From Carposina sasakii (Eukaryota; Arthropoda; Insecta; Lepidoptera; Carposinidae), in contig CP053175.1 in the NCBI GenBank assembly GCA_014607495.2, positions 2,852,001 to 2,916,000 of the forward strand: a stretch of 64,000 nucleotides of DNA. Reading direction: 5' to 3'. The translations under genes were made by a program, and so were the position numbers. Of this stretch, positions 44,239 to 55,651 are shown piece after piece. Every line of letters begins with the position of its first letter. The stretch's first letter is position 1. Below the pieces are notes generated by a model that worked only from the letters and a program-made list of their open reading frames with translations, was not told the DNA's origin and ran no database searches.

Positions 44239-44395
44239 CTGTGCGGGCTCCACTAGAATACATCAGCTGCATCTCCTTCCGTGCATGTCCCTGCTATGCT
44301 AAACGTGGCTTTGGGATCTCCCTTATGATCCTGATTTTCTGGCTAACCCATTTAGGGAACATGAAACGGATGACGATGTATTCTAGTGAAGCCTC
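44239..44395. mobile_element. Two F pieces in fold-back orientation
   Basis: Plus-oriented F from 'gtgcgggctccactagaata' to 'ttctggctaacccattta', then 'gatgtattctagtgaagcct', which is the 5' end of F on the minus strand. Confidence 0.7.
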
Positions 44396-44756
44396 TTATT
44401 TAGGAATTTCTTATTGCAGTGTAATCTGCCCCTACCTAGTTGGAAACTAAAGAATTTAATATTTTTGATGACATTTTCAATTAGCAAAGCTACCGTTTGG
44501 TTATTTACTGTCATTTAAACTAACGAAGCTGCTTGAATTTCAAAAAACGAATCGCTGAAAACTAAACTCGCAGCGAACTAACCGAAAGACAAACGCTACA
44601 GAAATTAGATTAAAAAACTGCTCACTCGATTAACTTTCTCAACTCATAGACAAAGCGAAAAACCAGATTAAGGCTGCTTTTCCACCACCGATGTGAATAT
44701 GCTACGTTGCTATGACTGCTCCTTCTTATCATGATCATTGATCCATAATCTCAATT
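44396..44756. other. No gene or assigned repeat
   Basis: Sequence of mixed composition with no match to the listed families. Confidence 0.4.
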
Positions 44757-44847
44757 GCCTGTGCTGATGCGAGGCTTCACTAGAATACATCAGCTGCATC
44801 TACTTCCGTGCATGTCGTAAGAGTAGACTAAGGAACTCGCTCGGGCA
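44757..44847 (+). repeat. Family F 5' fragment
   Basis: 'ctgtgctgatgcgaggcttc' to 'aaggaactcgctcggg'. Confidence 0.8.
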
Positions 44848-45352
44848 TTTTTCCACACGGTAACCTAGATACTTTTCACTCGGTGGCACAGATGCTGATC
44901 CAGCTATGACCAAAAAGCCGTGGGCGGTTGTGTCGTCTAATGAAAAAACGCCCATTGACTGGTAACAGCGAACATTTGCCGTTATTAAAATTTGTCAAAT
45001 GTTTATGTAATTCAAGTTTCTCAGCACCTTTAAAGGAGCTCCACCTTATATGTGAAACTGATAGCGACAAGTATTACGTCAGAAAAATGCAAACATAGTT
45101 TTTTTTTGCGGACAGTGCAATTTGGCTTCGGGCAAACCAGATTCACGTAAAAAGAAATTCTTTTTCTTAAATATCGTAACTATGTAGCAGTTTAAAATTT
45201 TGAATTGGTTGTTGATATACTAACGGACTATTCTGAGGTTAAATATACCCATTCGGCCGTTTTGGTAACCGAAGATATACAGTTATATATTATTATGTGT
45301 CATGGTCATCGCTACTCGTAAATGATCGAGTAGCATATACATATATAATATA
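44848..45352. other. No gene or assigned repeat
   Basis: 'tgaaaaaacgcccattgact' at 44.94 kb resembles 'tggaaaaacgcccatttcgt' at 51.94 kb and may be a further worn repeat. Confidence 0.35.
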
Positions 45353-45500
45353 TATTTTACTTTCACGCATTTATCCCTTACGGGGTAGGCAGAGCACCAA
45401 CACTAAGACCCTCTTGTCCCTCTACTCACTTGTACAGTATGCCCGGGAAGAGAAGCAGCTGTAGTATAATACGTTTCACTCCCAGAGCAGCATAGAAGGC
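45353..45500 (-). mobile_element. Family E element, internally deleted
   Basis: 'tttatcccttacggggtagg' joined directly to 'gaccctcttgtccctctact' and on to the 5' end 'tttcactcccagagcagcat'. The ACCGAACTTGTACATC block is deleted. Confidence 0.8.
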
Positions 45501-45643
45501 GAGTAGCGATTCTAACAATTAACTGACAGACATTTTGTAACATACATACTATCAAATTTAATGTCTTTGTTGTAATAAAATAAAATTATGTTATTATTAT
45601 TATGTTATTATGTTATTATTATTATGTTATTTACTGTCTTGTG

Positions 45644-45682
45644 ATCAGCTGATGTTTTCTAGTGAAGCCCCGGATCAGCACA
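45644..45682 (-). repeat. Family F 5'-end fragment
   Basis: 'atcagctgatgttttctagt' then 'gaagccccggatcagcaca'. Only the first 39 bases. Preceded by a TTA/TATG-rich microsatellite. Confidence 0.7.
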
Positions 45683-46017
45683 AGATATTAAAGTACATAA
45701 GTAAACAGTTTACCTACGTTGCTCTCTTAAGAGATTCACACAAACCTACGTACTCGTATTTCCCTTTGAGTTATTCAAAAGTACACAGTAATTGCCCCAT
45801 TCCGGAAAATGTTTTGGGGTTTCTCAAATTGTACTTCTACGATGTACATTTAATAAAATTTGTTACATTTATTAATATTTAATATTATTCGGAACGCGTA
45901 TTTTCAAAGAATTCACGGATTTATAAAGATACGTGGGTCGTCATAGGATTTGGTGTAAATAGCAACTATGAAGCGATTTTGACATTTTTGTTAACCCAAG
46001 ACGAATAGATTAGAAAG
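45683..46017. other. No gene or assigned repeat
   Basis: AT-rich, no recognised element. Confidence 0.4.
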
Positions 46018-46105
46018 AAAGAAATTATTTATTCAGCATTCAAAAATGTTTCACAATACAGCCAAACAGAAAAACATAATTATGCTGAAATGGACCCAGT
46101 TCAGC
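46018..46105 (-). repeat. LINE 3'-end fragment
   Basis: (GAAA)n then 'ttatttattcagcattcaaa' suggests an inverted LINE tail that ends beside the next element. Confidence 0.4.
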
Positions 46106-46109
46106 ATTA

Positions 46110-46290
46110 GGAGGGCAAGCTCGCTATGGTGAACGTATTTACCAAAATTAATCAAGAATATAAAATATTGTGTTTCGTATCGCGCTAAATATTGACTACG
46201 TTTAAAGTCAAGAGAGAGACGTGGTAAATTACTAAAACGCTGTCAAATGAGCTAAAAACGTCGTCATTTAGTATAGCGCGTTTGCCCTCC
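46110..46290. mobile_element. Short TIR element, ends GGAGGGCAA
   Basis: GGAGGGCAAGCTCGCTAT on the left pairs with ATAGCGCGTTTGCCCTCC on the right. 181 bp, no coding capacity, target duplication unclear. The inner arms diverge quickly. Confidence 0.7.
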
Positions 46291-46670
46291 AGTAGGCTTA
46301 CAGTCCGTTTCATTGAATAGCTCCCGTACCTGAATCGAGTAGAAATCGTTCCACTCGTTCACATGTGTGTTCGTGATGCAATAACCAAGAGAAATAGTGA
46401 CTCATTTTATAATAGACACATTATATTCGAATGAACCTACCTCGCCTATCCCGTGCACCAAACTTCCGCAAGTTCCACTCGATGGGCAACCTTTCCTCAA
46501 AACAAATGAGTGTCGCATTAACCTTACAATTCCCCCCACGTCTTGCCCCGAACATAATATCGTGGATTACCGTGAGTGCCTAGCTCGTGAAGAAAATACG
46601 CCGAGGAGATTCGAGAATATAGATATTTTTACCTCTTCATATACATAATATATACATACATACATACATG

Positions 46671-47003
46671 TAGCGGTGATAGCCCAGTGGTTAAGACGTG
46701 CACCTTTCAAGCGGGAGGCGTAAGTTCGATTCCAGTCACGGGCCTGTACCAATAAATTTATTTCATGTACAGATCTTAATGTTGCAAAATTGTCACTTAG
46801 CTCGTGCCTCGGAAAGCACGTTGGTCCTGCGCCTAATCTCTCTCCGTGTCGTGTCGGTCGTCTCATCGGTCTATGAGAGTAACGGGATAGAGAGTGCATC
46901 TGTGTTTGCGCACACACTTGTGCACTATAATATCTCCTGCGTACCTGGCTAATCTCCGTAGAGATTGGTCGCCTTGGCCGAAATACGGTCGGAGATCATC
47001 ATC
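46671..47003 (+). mobile_element. tRNA-headed SINE with (ATC)n tail
   Basis: 333 bp. A-box-like TAGCCCAGTGG, B box AGTTCGATTCC, then the same body as the 23.93 kb copy. TACATACATG is exact on both sides (46661-46670 and 47004-47013). The 116-codon minus-strand frame is a shadow. Confidence 0.93.
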
Positions 47004-47368
47004 TACATACATGCACATAAAGACACGGCTGTAAGACGGCGGCGGAAATTTCATTTAGAGTCTCTTAGCCTTACCCATACACCCCATCTCTCTTATAACC
47101 CAAAACCCAGTCTAAATGAGATATAATTAAGAAATTACCAACATATATACTTAAAAGCTGAAGAAAGACAAAACAAACTTCCCAACAGCGCCCTTCTTTA
47201 ATTACTCTCTCGTCTCAAACTTTCATCCATTATACTCGTAGACAGCTAAATTCAGGATTTTAAAAGCGCTTTTAAAAGTAAGATTGATTTCGGAGATCAA
47301 TTAGTTTTGAACTTATTTTCCGATTTTATATCGACGTATTGATGTACCTATACATACATACATATACC

Positions 47369-47632
47369 TACAGGATGTAACAAAAAGGGTATGTTAAGCG
47401 AAAAGCTACGTAAATAGCCCACTGTAGAGAACCTATCCACAAAATTTGAAACTCAAATCACATGTTTATTTTTCAAGATTGCATGAAAATTCCTGAGATA
47501 TTTAAAAATTCTCCATACTATCGGGAAAAATAAACATGTGATTTCGTGTCTCAAATTTTGTGGATAGGTTCTTTACAGTGGGCTATTTACGTAGCTTCTC
47601 GCTTAACATGCCCTTTTTGTTACAGCCTGTAT
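47369..47632. mobile_element. Family A palindromic MITE, complete
   Basis: Ends TACAGGATGTAACA and TGTTACAGCCTGTA, flanked by TA. Two arms with isolated mismatches. Confidence 0.92.
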
Positions 47633-47634
47633 AA

Positions 47635-47823
47635 ACACGGCTGTGTTCCTGAAATCGCCAGAACTTCAGGATCATAGGAGTCAACTAAGGAACAGACAGG
47701 CGATAAGCTAGCAACTTGTCTCTGAACATTAAAATCTGTCGCCGCTATGCCAAACGTGGTCATGGGATCTCTCTTAAGTTCCTGCAGTTCTGGCTGATCA
47801 CAGCCGTGTTTACATGTATGTTT
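47635..47823. mobile_element. Fold-back F element
   Basis: 'acacggctgtgttcctgaaa' to 'cttcaggatcat' is the minus-oriented 3' end of F. The sequence then switches to plus-oriented F from 'ggagtcaactaaggaac' to 'gctgatcacagccgtgttta'. The two tails therefore face outward as an inverted repeat. Confidence 0.8.
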
Positions 47824-47928
47824 GTATATAATTCATGATCACGCACACTTTAGAAGCAACTGTAAGTCAGTCAATTTGATTTTGACCGCCAAATTCCACG
47901 CCAAAGTGCTCGCGTGACCAAGATACTC

Positions 47929-48198
47929 AAAAATTCTCTAAAAGTCTCGAGTTGGAACGAAGCCGAAATGGAACCGTTGTAGACGCTCAGAACACAGCTA
48001 AAATTATTTTACGGTGACGTAATTAGACACATTTAAGCACGAGATAGATATTTGTTTTTATTCTGTTATACTCGCGACCGATGCGTGCTAAAATATACCT
48101 TATAACTCAAGCGGTGAGTATATATTGCATCGCACCGTGTTTTGTTAACGGTTCGTTAGTGGTTGTGTTTCGACTCAAAAATTTTCAAGAATTGGTCC
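47929..48198 (-). mobile_element. Family S MITE
   Basis: Ends 'aaattctctaaaagtctcga' and 'ttttcaagaattggtcc', with internal 'ggaacgaagccgaaatggaa' and 'gtgacgtaattagacacatt'. Inverted relative to the 60.58 kb copy. Confidence 0.8.
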
Positions 48199-49040
48199 AT
48201 AAAGTTATTTGTTGGTAGCGGCGAGTGATCGCGCTGCCATAGTCGCCCGAGTAAGTCCTTATTGTATTCTTAGCTAAGTCACCGTCCAGGTAGAACATAA
48301 CTTCAACATTAAAACAAACAGTTGTAAAAGGATTCCCCTTTTAGCGCTACAAATCTCTGTCCTCTAGATATGTCACCAACAGCCTGTACACGGAGGCGGG
48401 ATGTGTAGCGGAATTTGCAATAATAATAAGTTCTAAAAATGTTACTTTGTGACGTCATAGCGACGCAGTTTGCGTATACAATCTACCTGTACAATATTTT
48501 GTTTATTAACGGCCCCCATTGTTGCGTCAGGCACAATATTATTCCGCCAATGTCACGTAGAGAAGGAAACTCACGTTGGAATCTACCTAGACTACAGTAA
48601 AGTTAAAACGCTTCAGTCCTGAATGTCTGACAGATCAATACATGAAACTTAGAGGATGCGTTCATTGTCTGAAAACTATTTCCAGTCTTTCCAGGGAATC
48701 TGTAAAAACGCGAATAAGGTGGGAAGCAGCATAAATAACCTCATTTATTTATTAAACATTTATTTATTATCCATTAAACATCTTGGCTCCATGATTTTTA
48801 ACAAATGCCACAGCCTTTAATTTGTACAAAGGTACTCGTACTGAGAACGGACAAAATTGTCGTTCGCAATTAATTAAACGGCCCCATAAATTCCAAAAAG
48901 CAACAGAAAAGGCCTTAATTTTTCAAATTAAAAGGTTAAAAGTCGAAATTGTAAAGCGATAATTTGAGGGTAGAAGGAAAAATGGCCGCTTCAGTGTTGT
49001 TATGGCTTATGTTAATGAGGCAAATATATTTAATTCTAGT
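48199..49040. other. No gene; scattered A/T-rich tails
   Basis: A (TTTA)n block near 48.74-48.78 kb resembles a LINE tail. No coding signal. Confidence 0.4.
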
Positions 49041-49202
49041 CCTGTGCTGATGAGGGGCTTTACAAGAATGCATCAGCTGCTTCCTCCTTCATCTCCTTCT
49101 CCTCCTTCATCTCCTTCCATGTCGTAAGAGTCGACTAAGGAACTCGGGCATTTTCAGGCGATGAGCTAGCAACTTGTCACTGATCATTTACATTTACATG
49201 TT
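49041..49202 (+). mobile_element. Family F element with internal duplication
   Basis: The usual 'ctgcatctccttccgtgcat' is expanded to tandem CTCCTTCATCTCCTTC units. Downstream 'gcgatgagctagcaacttgt' is intact. Confidence 0.82.
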
Positions 49203-49216
49203 TTTATGTCTATCCA

Positions 49217-49380
49217 TTGCGCCTCCCGTGTTGACAACATAGTCCAAAATACAAACTGCGGTCACCAATCCGCCTGCCCAGCGTGGTGACTATGGGCAAA
49301 TAACCCCCATGGCAGTCTTGTGGCGTGCCCTGGGGGAGGCCTACATCCAGCAGTGGACTGCAATAGGCTGATGATGATGT
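49217..49380 (+). mobile_element. Family D retroposon, 5'-truncated
   Basis: Starts 'attgcgcctcccgtgttgac' and ends (GAT)n. TGTCTATCCATTG flanks both sides (before 49217 and after 49378), which supports retroposition. Confidence 0.85.
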
Positions 49381-50049
49381 CTATCCATTGCAATATTTTG
49401 TAGTTTGATATATGTAGATCTAAACTATTTGCAAAATATATACAATTTTCTGCCTCGACTCCTGAAAATTATACTTCTAACTATAAACTACTGTAAACGT
49501 TTACCAAAGCAATTTCGTACTTAAACGCATTGTGATTCACTAGTGCAACTTGGGTAAATGTTCGTACGCATTTAAACAGGTTTATAGAGTCGATTTTCGT
49601 ATGCTGTTAATTTGTAGTGTGTGCTACTTCTTACCTTGTTAGGGCAAGTGGCTGATTTCTGAGCGAAATTATGTAAAAAGATGGAGATTTTCAGCTAAAA
49701 ATTCTAAATTATGGTAATATATTTCATTATAATTAAGTGTATAAGGAAGGTTAACCATCTCGACGGAATTTCAGACGAGACGGTTGTACCGGTTGTATTG
49801 TACTGAAAATATGAGATAAATACAACACAAATGTCAAAAACTCTAGGTTGCCTTTCATAAAATACGGAAAAAAAAATCTGACTGACTCTACCAATTAGTC
49901 CACTGAATGTCACGTGGTAAGAGATGAGCCTACCGCCGTTTTTGGTGTAAAAATTCCATTATCTTGCAACTTATTTACAATGGCACGGAAACATTTCCCA
50001 TTTGATTCGTTACCGGTCGCTGGATTATTGTATTTTTGTCCCAAAAGCT
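49381..50049. other. No gene or assigned repeat
   Basis: AT-rich, with short frames lacking motifs. Confidence 0.4.
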
Positions 50050-50172
50050 ACGCTAGGCTCACCCCATACCACGTGGGACTTAATAGGCTAACTAGCGAAA
50101 AGGGGGTGTATTATTTACACACTTCTGCCGAACCTCTTTGGGGGATAATGGGCGTGACTATATGTATGTAGG
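50050..50172 (+). repeat. SINE-like 3' end with ATGT tail
   Basis: 'taggctcaccccataccacg' through 'aacctctttgggggataatg' to 'gtgactatatgtatgta'. The plus-strand frame ending here is created by the repeat. Confidence 0.6.
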
Positions 50173-50737
50173 TAATATCGTTATATATAATCCACGGGGT
50201 AGTTTCCGAGTAATTCTAAATATGTATTACGACCTATTACCGTCGAAGCTATAAGCTACTCGTATAAGTCTAGTGTCACTTAAAATACGTTATTTCTAGG
50301 AGAACCTAATGCTAGTGTATGTATGCTAAACTGCATCAATGCTACAGCACAGGCTCTTGTACGGAGCAATCATTGACATATTGAATTATAGACAACACAT
50401 TGGACTCAGAGACATAATACAAAATTAAATAGACAATACAGAAGACCAGAAGGTGCACTTCGTATAAATATTCGTGCAAAGGCAAAATATAATATGTAAC
50501 GTTCAATATACTTTAATATAAGTTTTTTTAACACGAGGTTAAGTAGTGAAAAACTAACAACTTTAACGTGTTTTTTTTTACCAATAAAATATATAAGTGT
50601 TTTTTTGTTTCGTAACGGTTTTTGGTAATTAAGGTGCGAATATACAAAGTAACATATAAAACTATCGACCTTCGACAAATTAGTTTGTGTATGATTTTGA
50701 ATTTTTTGTAATAAAACGTAACGAACATTGTCCTAGT
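50173..50737. other. No gene or assigned repeat
   Basis: AT-rich; minus-strand frames here contain only low-complexity residues. Confidence 0.45.
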
Positions 50738-50800
50738 AATGCTGGCGTGCTCTGGAGGAGGCCTCCGTCCAGCAGTGAACTGCAATAAGCTGACGACTAT
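50738..50800 (+). repeat. Family D 3'-end fragment
   Basis: 'tggcgtgctctggaggaggc' to 'tgcaataagctgacga'. The last 60 bases only. Confidence 0.75.
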
Positions 50801-51179
50801 TTCATTGGTGCACTGCAGCAGCCGACGTCAGACCTTTTCACACTTCTCCAAACCTTGCAGCCAGCGTGCGTGTTCTAGTTATTCCCAGATCGTCGGTAAC
50901 ACGCCATTAATCCTTTTCGTATTGGCAAACTTCCCAAAAGTACCAACTTCAGGAAATCAATTTTATATATTAGTGTTCTGAACAAAGGCTAATGCTTGGT
51001 TTCTATTTCAAAAGCTGCGATAGCATTAGAGAGTGCCTGGAATTTCTCAGATTCAAAGGTAAAGACCAGACTAGTTATGTACGTTTTTGAAGAACGAATT
51101 GTTTCGAAATTCATTACATACTTATTGTGCGTAATACTCATTAGTTTCCACTTACAAGCAAGTCGTATGCAGAATCTTA
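50801..51179. other. No recognised element
   Basis: Overlapping plus and minus frames at 50989-51235; neither has a motif or splice context that I can defend. Confidence 0.4.
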
Positions 51180-51501
51180 TACAGGATGTTTTTTTTGTTG
51201 CCACCCTTAACGAAGGGTACCTACTCCATACATAAAATAAAGTAAGTTTATGCCAAAAAAATGCTGGGAAATGATGTAAATAAAAAAAATAATTAAATAC
51301 TTGATTGGGCGAAATTTATGGTGTCCAGTGTTTGTGTTAGTTTTTTTATAGACAGATATTAATTATTTTCGCGAAAAAATCTATAATCTATATCTTGGAA
51401 ACCAGACACTTCCCAGGCATGCTTCCATGGAGAAAAATAATCGTGATGATGAGGAGATTCCGTAGTATTCGAGAACGTTGACGACCAAAAAACATTCTGT
51501 A
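51180..51501 (+). mobile_element. Family C MITE, internally deleted
   Basis: Both termini are present (TACAGGATGTTTTTTTTGTT and 'gaccaaaaaacattctgta'). A deletion joins 'cgcgaaaaaatctataatct' to 'atatcttggaaaccagacac'. Confidence 0.9.
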
Positions 51502-51639
51502 TAACACAAATCGCAACAAAACAAAAAAAAAATAGCACGCGCGAGCTCTGGTGGCTAAATGAGAATTTTTATGTCGAACTCGATCGCGTTAACGTAACAT
51601 GACCAACCTATATCGTTATTGGGCGTTTATCCAACAGTC

Positions 51640-51870
51640 GGGATCCATTATCCGACAACCAAGCTAATATTTCAATGGCTCCTGGCTGTTCAGTTGTTAC
51701 GAGTATATCATTAGAAAATATTTTATGTTCTTCAATAGTATTTATTCCATAATAATATTATAGAATTCTATACCACCGGACACCTAAGTGCTTGTGTTTT
51801 TTTTTCAGTTTTTTTATTATGTACATAGTTTGGTTCTTTTTTAAGCAGTCGGATTTTTGGATTTTTAAAT
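51640..51870. mobile_element. Family J MITE, core plus one arm
   Basis: 'cagtcgggatccattatccg' core followed by the arm to 'taagcagtcggatttttgga'. The left arm is absent. Confidence 0.85.
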
Positions 51871-52636
51871 TATGTTTTTATATTTGGAATCAAAAATGTA
51901 CCTGTTAGATAGTATGGCTCGTTTTTCTAGTGGAAAAACGCCCATTTCGTGATAACGTCACGACGTGATTAGTTGAATCATTTTTAACGGTAACGCGAAC
52001 TAGTTCGAATTGAAAACACACTAATCCTTCAGCTTCGCAATTGTGTGAGTGTAAATTCACGAGGACTAAGTTTATCTAATTCATTTTATTTGTGTAAATG
52101 TAAAATAACTTATTAAGATTTTATTTTATCACAAATTGAAGATGTTTCTGTCCCTATTAGTTTAGATATTCTTTTCTGTCAATGTATTTTTGAGGTATAT
52201 TTTTTTTAAAGCAATAGAATCTATAAATAAATAAATAACTTAAAAAACAAATGAATTTCTGAGAATGCTTCTTACAAATCGAAAATGTGTCTGTCCCTTT
52301 ATGTATTTATTCTTCTAGTTTAGAGGTTTTTTAAAACAACTGAACTTATAAACCTACGTCTAAAAACTTCTGAAAACTTTGGGTAGGTACCAAATCCCTT
52401 CATTCCTTCCATTTAAGATCTTTACTTTAACAGTTTGTCCACCTACATGAAGCCTTATCTAAGTCGATTAGAAAAAAACTTCGTCTCAATTTTAATCAAG
52501 AAAATTGGCTCAGTCTCTACAAAGAGGTCTCGAAATAATTCATACAGTAAGGATTCTTCTCTTTCGTATGGAGTTGAGACGTGACTGGGAGTGTAAGCTA
52601 TGAGCGAAAGCGATTTTTTATCTACATAATATTATA
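51871..52636. other. No gene or assigned repeat
   Basis: AT-rich, no coding signal. Confidence 0.45.
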
Positions 52637-52839
52637 AACACGGATGTGTTCTTAAACTAGGGTAGCTTGAACTGCAGAGTCATGAAGGAGATTATACAGT
52701 TATGTTAAGCATAGCAGGGCCAGATGTAAAAGATCAGTGATGAGTAGCTAGCTCATCGTTAGAGAGACCGCTCTTGAATTCCTTATTCGACTAATATGGC
52801 CAATGGCCATGCACAGAGGGAGAGGCTGATGTATTCTAA
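52637..52839 (-). mobile_element. Family F element
   Basis: 'aaacacggatgtgttcttaa' to 'gaggctgatgtattcta'. A short GGCCAATGGCC palindrome is inserted near 52.80 kb. Confidence 0.8.
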
Positions 52840-52950
52840 AAATAAAATCTTACTTACTTTTATATTTTTATATTGTTACAGGTAAATCTCGGCCATGAAA
52901 TAATGTTGACGATAATAGAGAGGTAAGAAGATTTCGTTCATATAAATTTT

Positions 52951-53079
52951 ACATACATATAATCACGCCTTTATCCCTTACGGGGTAGGCGGAGCACCAA
53001 GGGCTGATAGAACCACATAGTGGCACTACTGACCAATTTCGAGGGTATAGTTGAGATGTACAAGTTCGGCGGTCAGCAA
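52951..53079 (-). repeat. Family E fragment
   Basis: (ACAT)n tail then 'ttatcccttacggggtaggc' to 'gagatgtacaagttcgg'. The 5' half is missing. Confidence 0.82.
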
Positions 53080-54446
53080 AAATAATCCCTCAGGAAGAAG
53101 GCAGGGCTCGGCGTCCTGATCGGGCTGGGGTAACTTCCCGCAACTGGGGTAAATATATAAATTTATGGTGGGTATAAACCAAATCGCCATTGAATTTTGT
53201 TAGAGTGGCTATGGTTATTTCGGAAATATAACACAATTCGTCTCCAAGGCAATGCTACTAAAATATTAAGTGCAGTTAGACGAACACGGGAAAGACACGG
53301 GAGGATTCTAGGTAAAAAGTTAAATCCTAACCCTAGGAATGAGAATCTATGAATGTCGCACGATCGTGTGCGCTGCCAGATCACTCGTTTAAAATGAGCC
53401 TGCGGGGTGAAGGGGCAATGCAAGGTCATTGGACAAAACTTATTCGACCCGCCTATGCGTAAATTTGTTAAATTTTATGACCATAAAAGGTAATCTTGTC
53501 GTCAAAACACACAATCGACTTTATAACTGTAATTTATAACGGTGGAACCATGTCGCGGGAAAATACGAAAGTTGACCAATGTGACAAGGTACCTATCGAC
53601 ATCTGCACAGAAGGAAATAATGTAAGGCAATTATAAATCGCTCATAAGCTAAACTTGAACCAGCCCCTACTAGACATTCTCATAGCGTCCCACCTCGGGG
53701 GTCAGTCGACAAATGACGTCATCAATGCTGACGGATGGAAGGAACTCGCTATCTACAAATGTATTTGTCTTAACACTGATTTGGGGAAGGATACGGTATC
53801 GTTTTTGAAGTAGCTTATTTTGCGCCATATTTTGTGGTCTTTTCCTGTTTTTTTTTGTTTAATAAGACAATGACGTTGTTTCTATTATTTTAATTAGACA
53901 TCATTGTCTTTTTTTAATTACTTTAATTTAATATCTATTTAAATACCCACTATAAAAGTAAAAATGTGTCTGCTTTCGGAGACAAAGATTAAGAATTTGC
54001 TTTAATTAAAACAATGGCTTAGGTACTTATATTTGAGTATGATTGGTGGATAAAAAATAATTATGTTTATTGTGTACAAATAATTTTAATAATACAAGTA
54101 CATAAGCTTTTTATTTTTTAACGTTAATATAAAATCTAATAATGAACAAGAGATACAAAGGATTTACTGAAAACTAATGGCAGACGAGACATGTGCATTT
54201 TGTAAATAAATGTATTTACTCGAACCTGGAATAAGTAATGAACGTATACGAATAAATAGTAAATACATACGGCAAAAATAATCAATACATACGTGAACGA
54301 CCCAATAGACTGCGAACCAAATATATTTGACGAAATCACTGTTTATAAAAATAATCCAGTATAGGCTATTGAGAAATCTAATAAATAATATGAAATGGTA
54401 ATATACTGGTATTAATTTAATAGACCCCGAAAAAAATCCGGTAAAA
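53080..54446. other. 1.4 kb without recognised gene
   Basis: 53.08-53.45 kb is GC-richer than its surroundings and holds an 88-codon minus-strand frame without recognised motifs. The rest is AT-rich. Confidence 0.4.
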
Positions 54447-54824
54447 TACAGGGTGATTTTTGGTCGTCAACGTTCCCGAAAACTACGGAATCTTCACATC
54501 ATCACGATCATTTTTCTCCATGGAAGCATACCTGGGAAGTGTCTGGTTTCCAAAATATTAGGGTCCAAAGTTGAGTAAATAGACTGCATTTTTCTGCATA
54601 AATGCACATAGACGCGCGAAGCAGGATTTTTTCACGAAAAATAATTAATATCTGTCTATAAAAAAACTAACAAAAACACTAGACACTATAAATTTCGCAC
54701 GATCAAGGAATTTTAAATTAAAAAAAAAAAAAAATCCCAGAATTTTTTTTGGCATAAACTTACTTTATTTCATGTATAGAATACGTACCCTTCGTTAAAG
54801 GTGGCCACAAAAAAACATCCTGTA
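54447..54824 (-). mobile_element. Family C MITE, most complete copy
   Basis: 378 bp with both ends: TACAGGGTGATTTTTGGTCG and 'cacaaaaaaacatcctgta', flanked by TA-rich sequence. All internal blocks are present, so it serves as the family reference. Confidence 0.92.
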
Positions 54825-55477
54825 TATTAGTATTATTTATAAACCTCGTTAAAATATAAAGAGATTAGTTGATATCTGCAAGTGGTAGCTATTTAAGTGT
54901 TTATTCCAAATTCATACATAAAAAAATTGGTACGTTAATATGTACTTACATGAGAAAAGATAAGAATGGGTATCTGCTCATTCAATGTATTGAGATCGCC
55001 TCGTACAATAAAAAATCACGGTCCAAATGCTCTGGGAGGGGGGGGGGGGTAATCGCGCTAAATTATATTTTTACTTACCACAGACATTTTCATCGTTTCA
55101 CTTTTAGCTTTTAAACCTTGTCAAAATATAACGCGATACACAATGTGCACAGCATAACTTTTTGGTTATGCTTTAGTATTGGATACGTTCAACAATAGCG
55201 AAAACATTTTAAATGAGTGCACCGAGTATTTTCGCAGTTTTCCTGCCGCATACTCAATTCCACTTTACTACAGCCAAACTGCTACATCACAGTGACGTTT
55301 TTCCACGTTCTAATGACAAACGTGTCATGACGCGGGGCGTCTTGTAGCGCATTTGTTATCAGGCGGGAGATTTGACCTTCTTGAACTCCCACGCGCCTTG
55401 AAGATTACAGCTTTCACAGGTTATAGACTGATTGATCTGTGGGCTTATTAGACGCACTATAACGTCCGCTTCATAGA
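54825..55477. other. No gene; poly-G tract
   Basis: A run of about 12 G lies at 55037-55049. No coding signal or assigned repeat. Confidence 0.45.
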
Positions 55478-55620
55478 AAGGTCCGTTTATATCCGTGCGT
55501 CTGTTGGTGTCTGCGCGGCCGTGTAACGATAGATATAAATACACTGTATAAAAGAAAATTATTTTGTCTGCCACGTCACGTGTCTGGCACGTTCAATGTC
55601 TGTAGATATAAACGGACCTT
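55478..55620. mobile_element. Short MITE, TIR AAGGTCCGTTTATATC
   Basis: Identical 16-bp inverted ends AAGGTCCGTTTATATC and GATATAAACGGACCTT enclose 143 bp. Target duplication not obvious. Single copy in this window. Confidence 0.82.
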
Positions 55621-55651
55621 AACTCCTATACCTGATACGGAAATGCATACA

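Noticed and set aside
43867..44253. 128-codon minus-strand frame
   Set aside because: It covers a D retroposon, and comparable frames appear in other D copies (57.2 and 61.1 kb).
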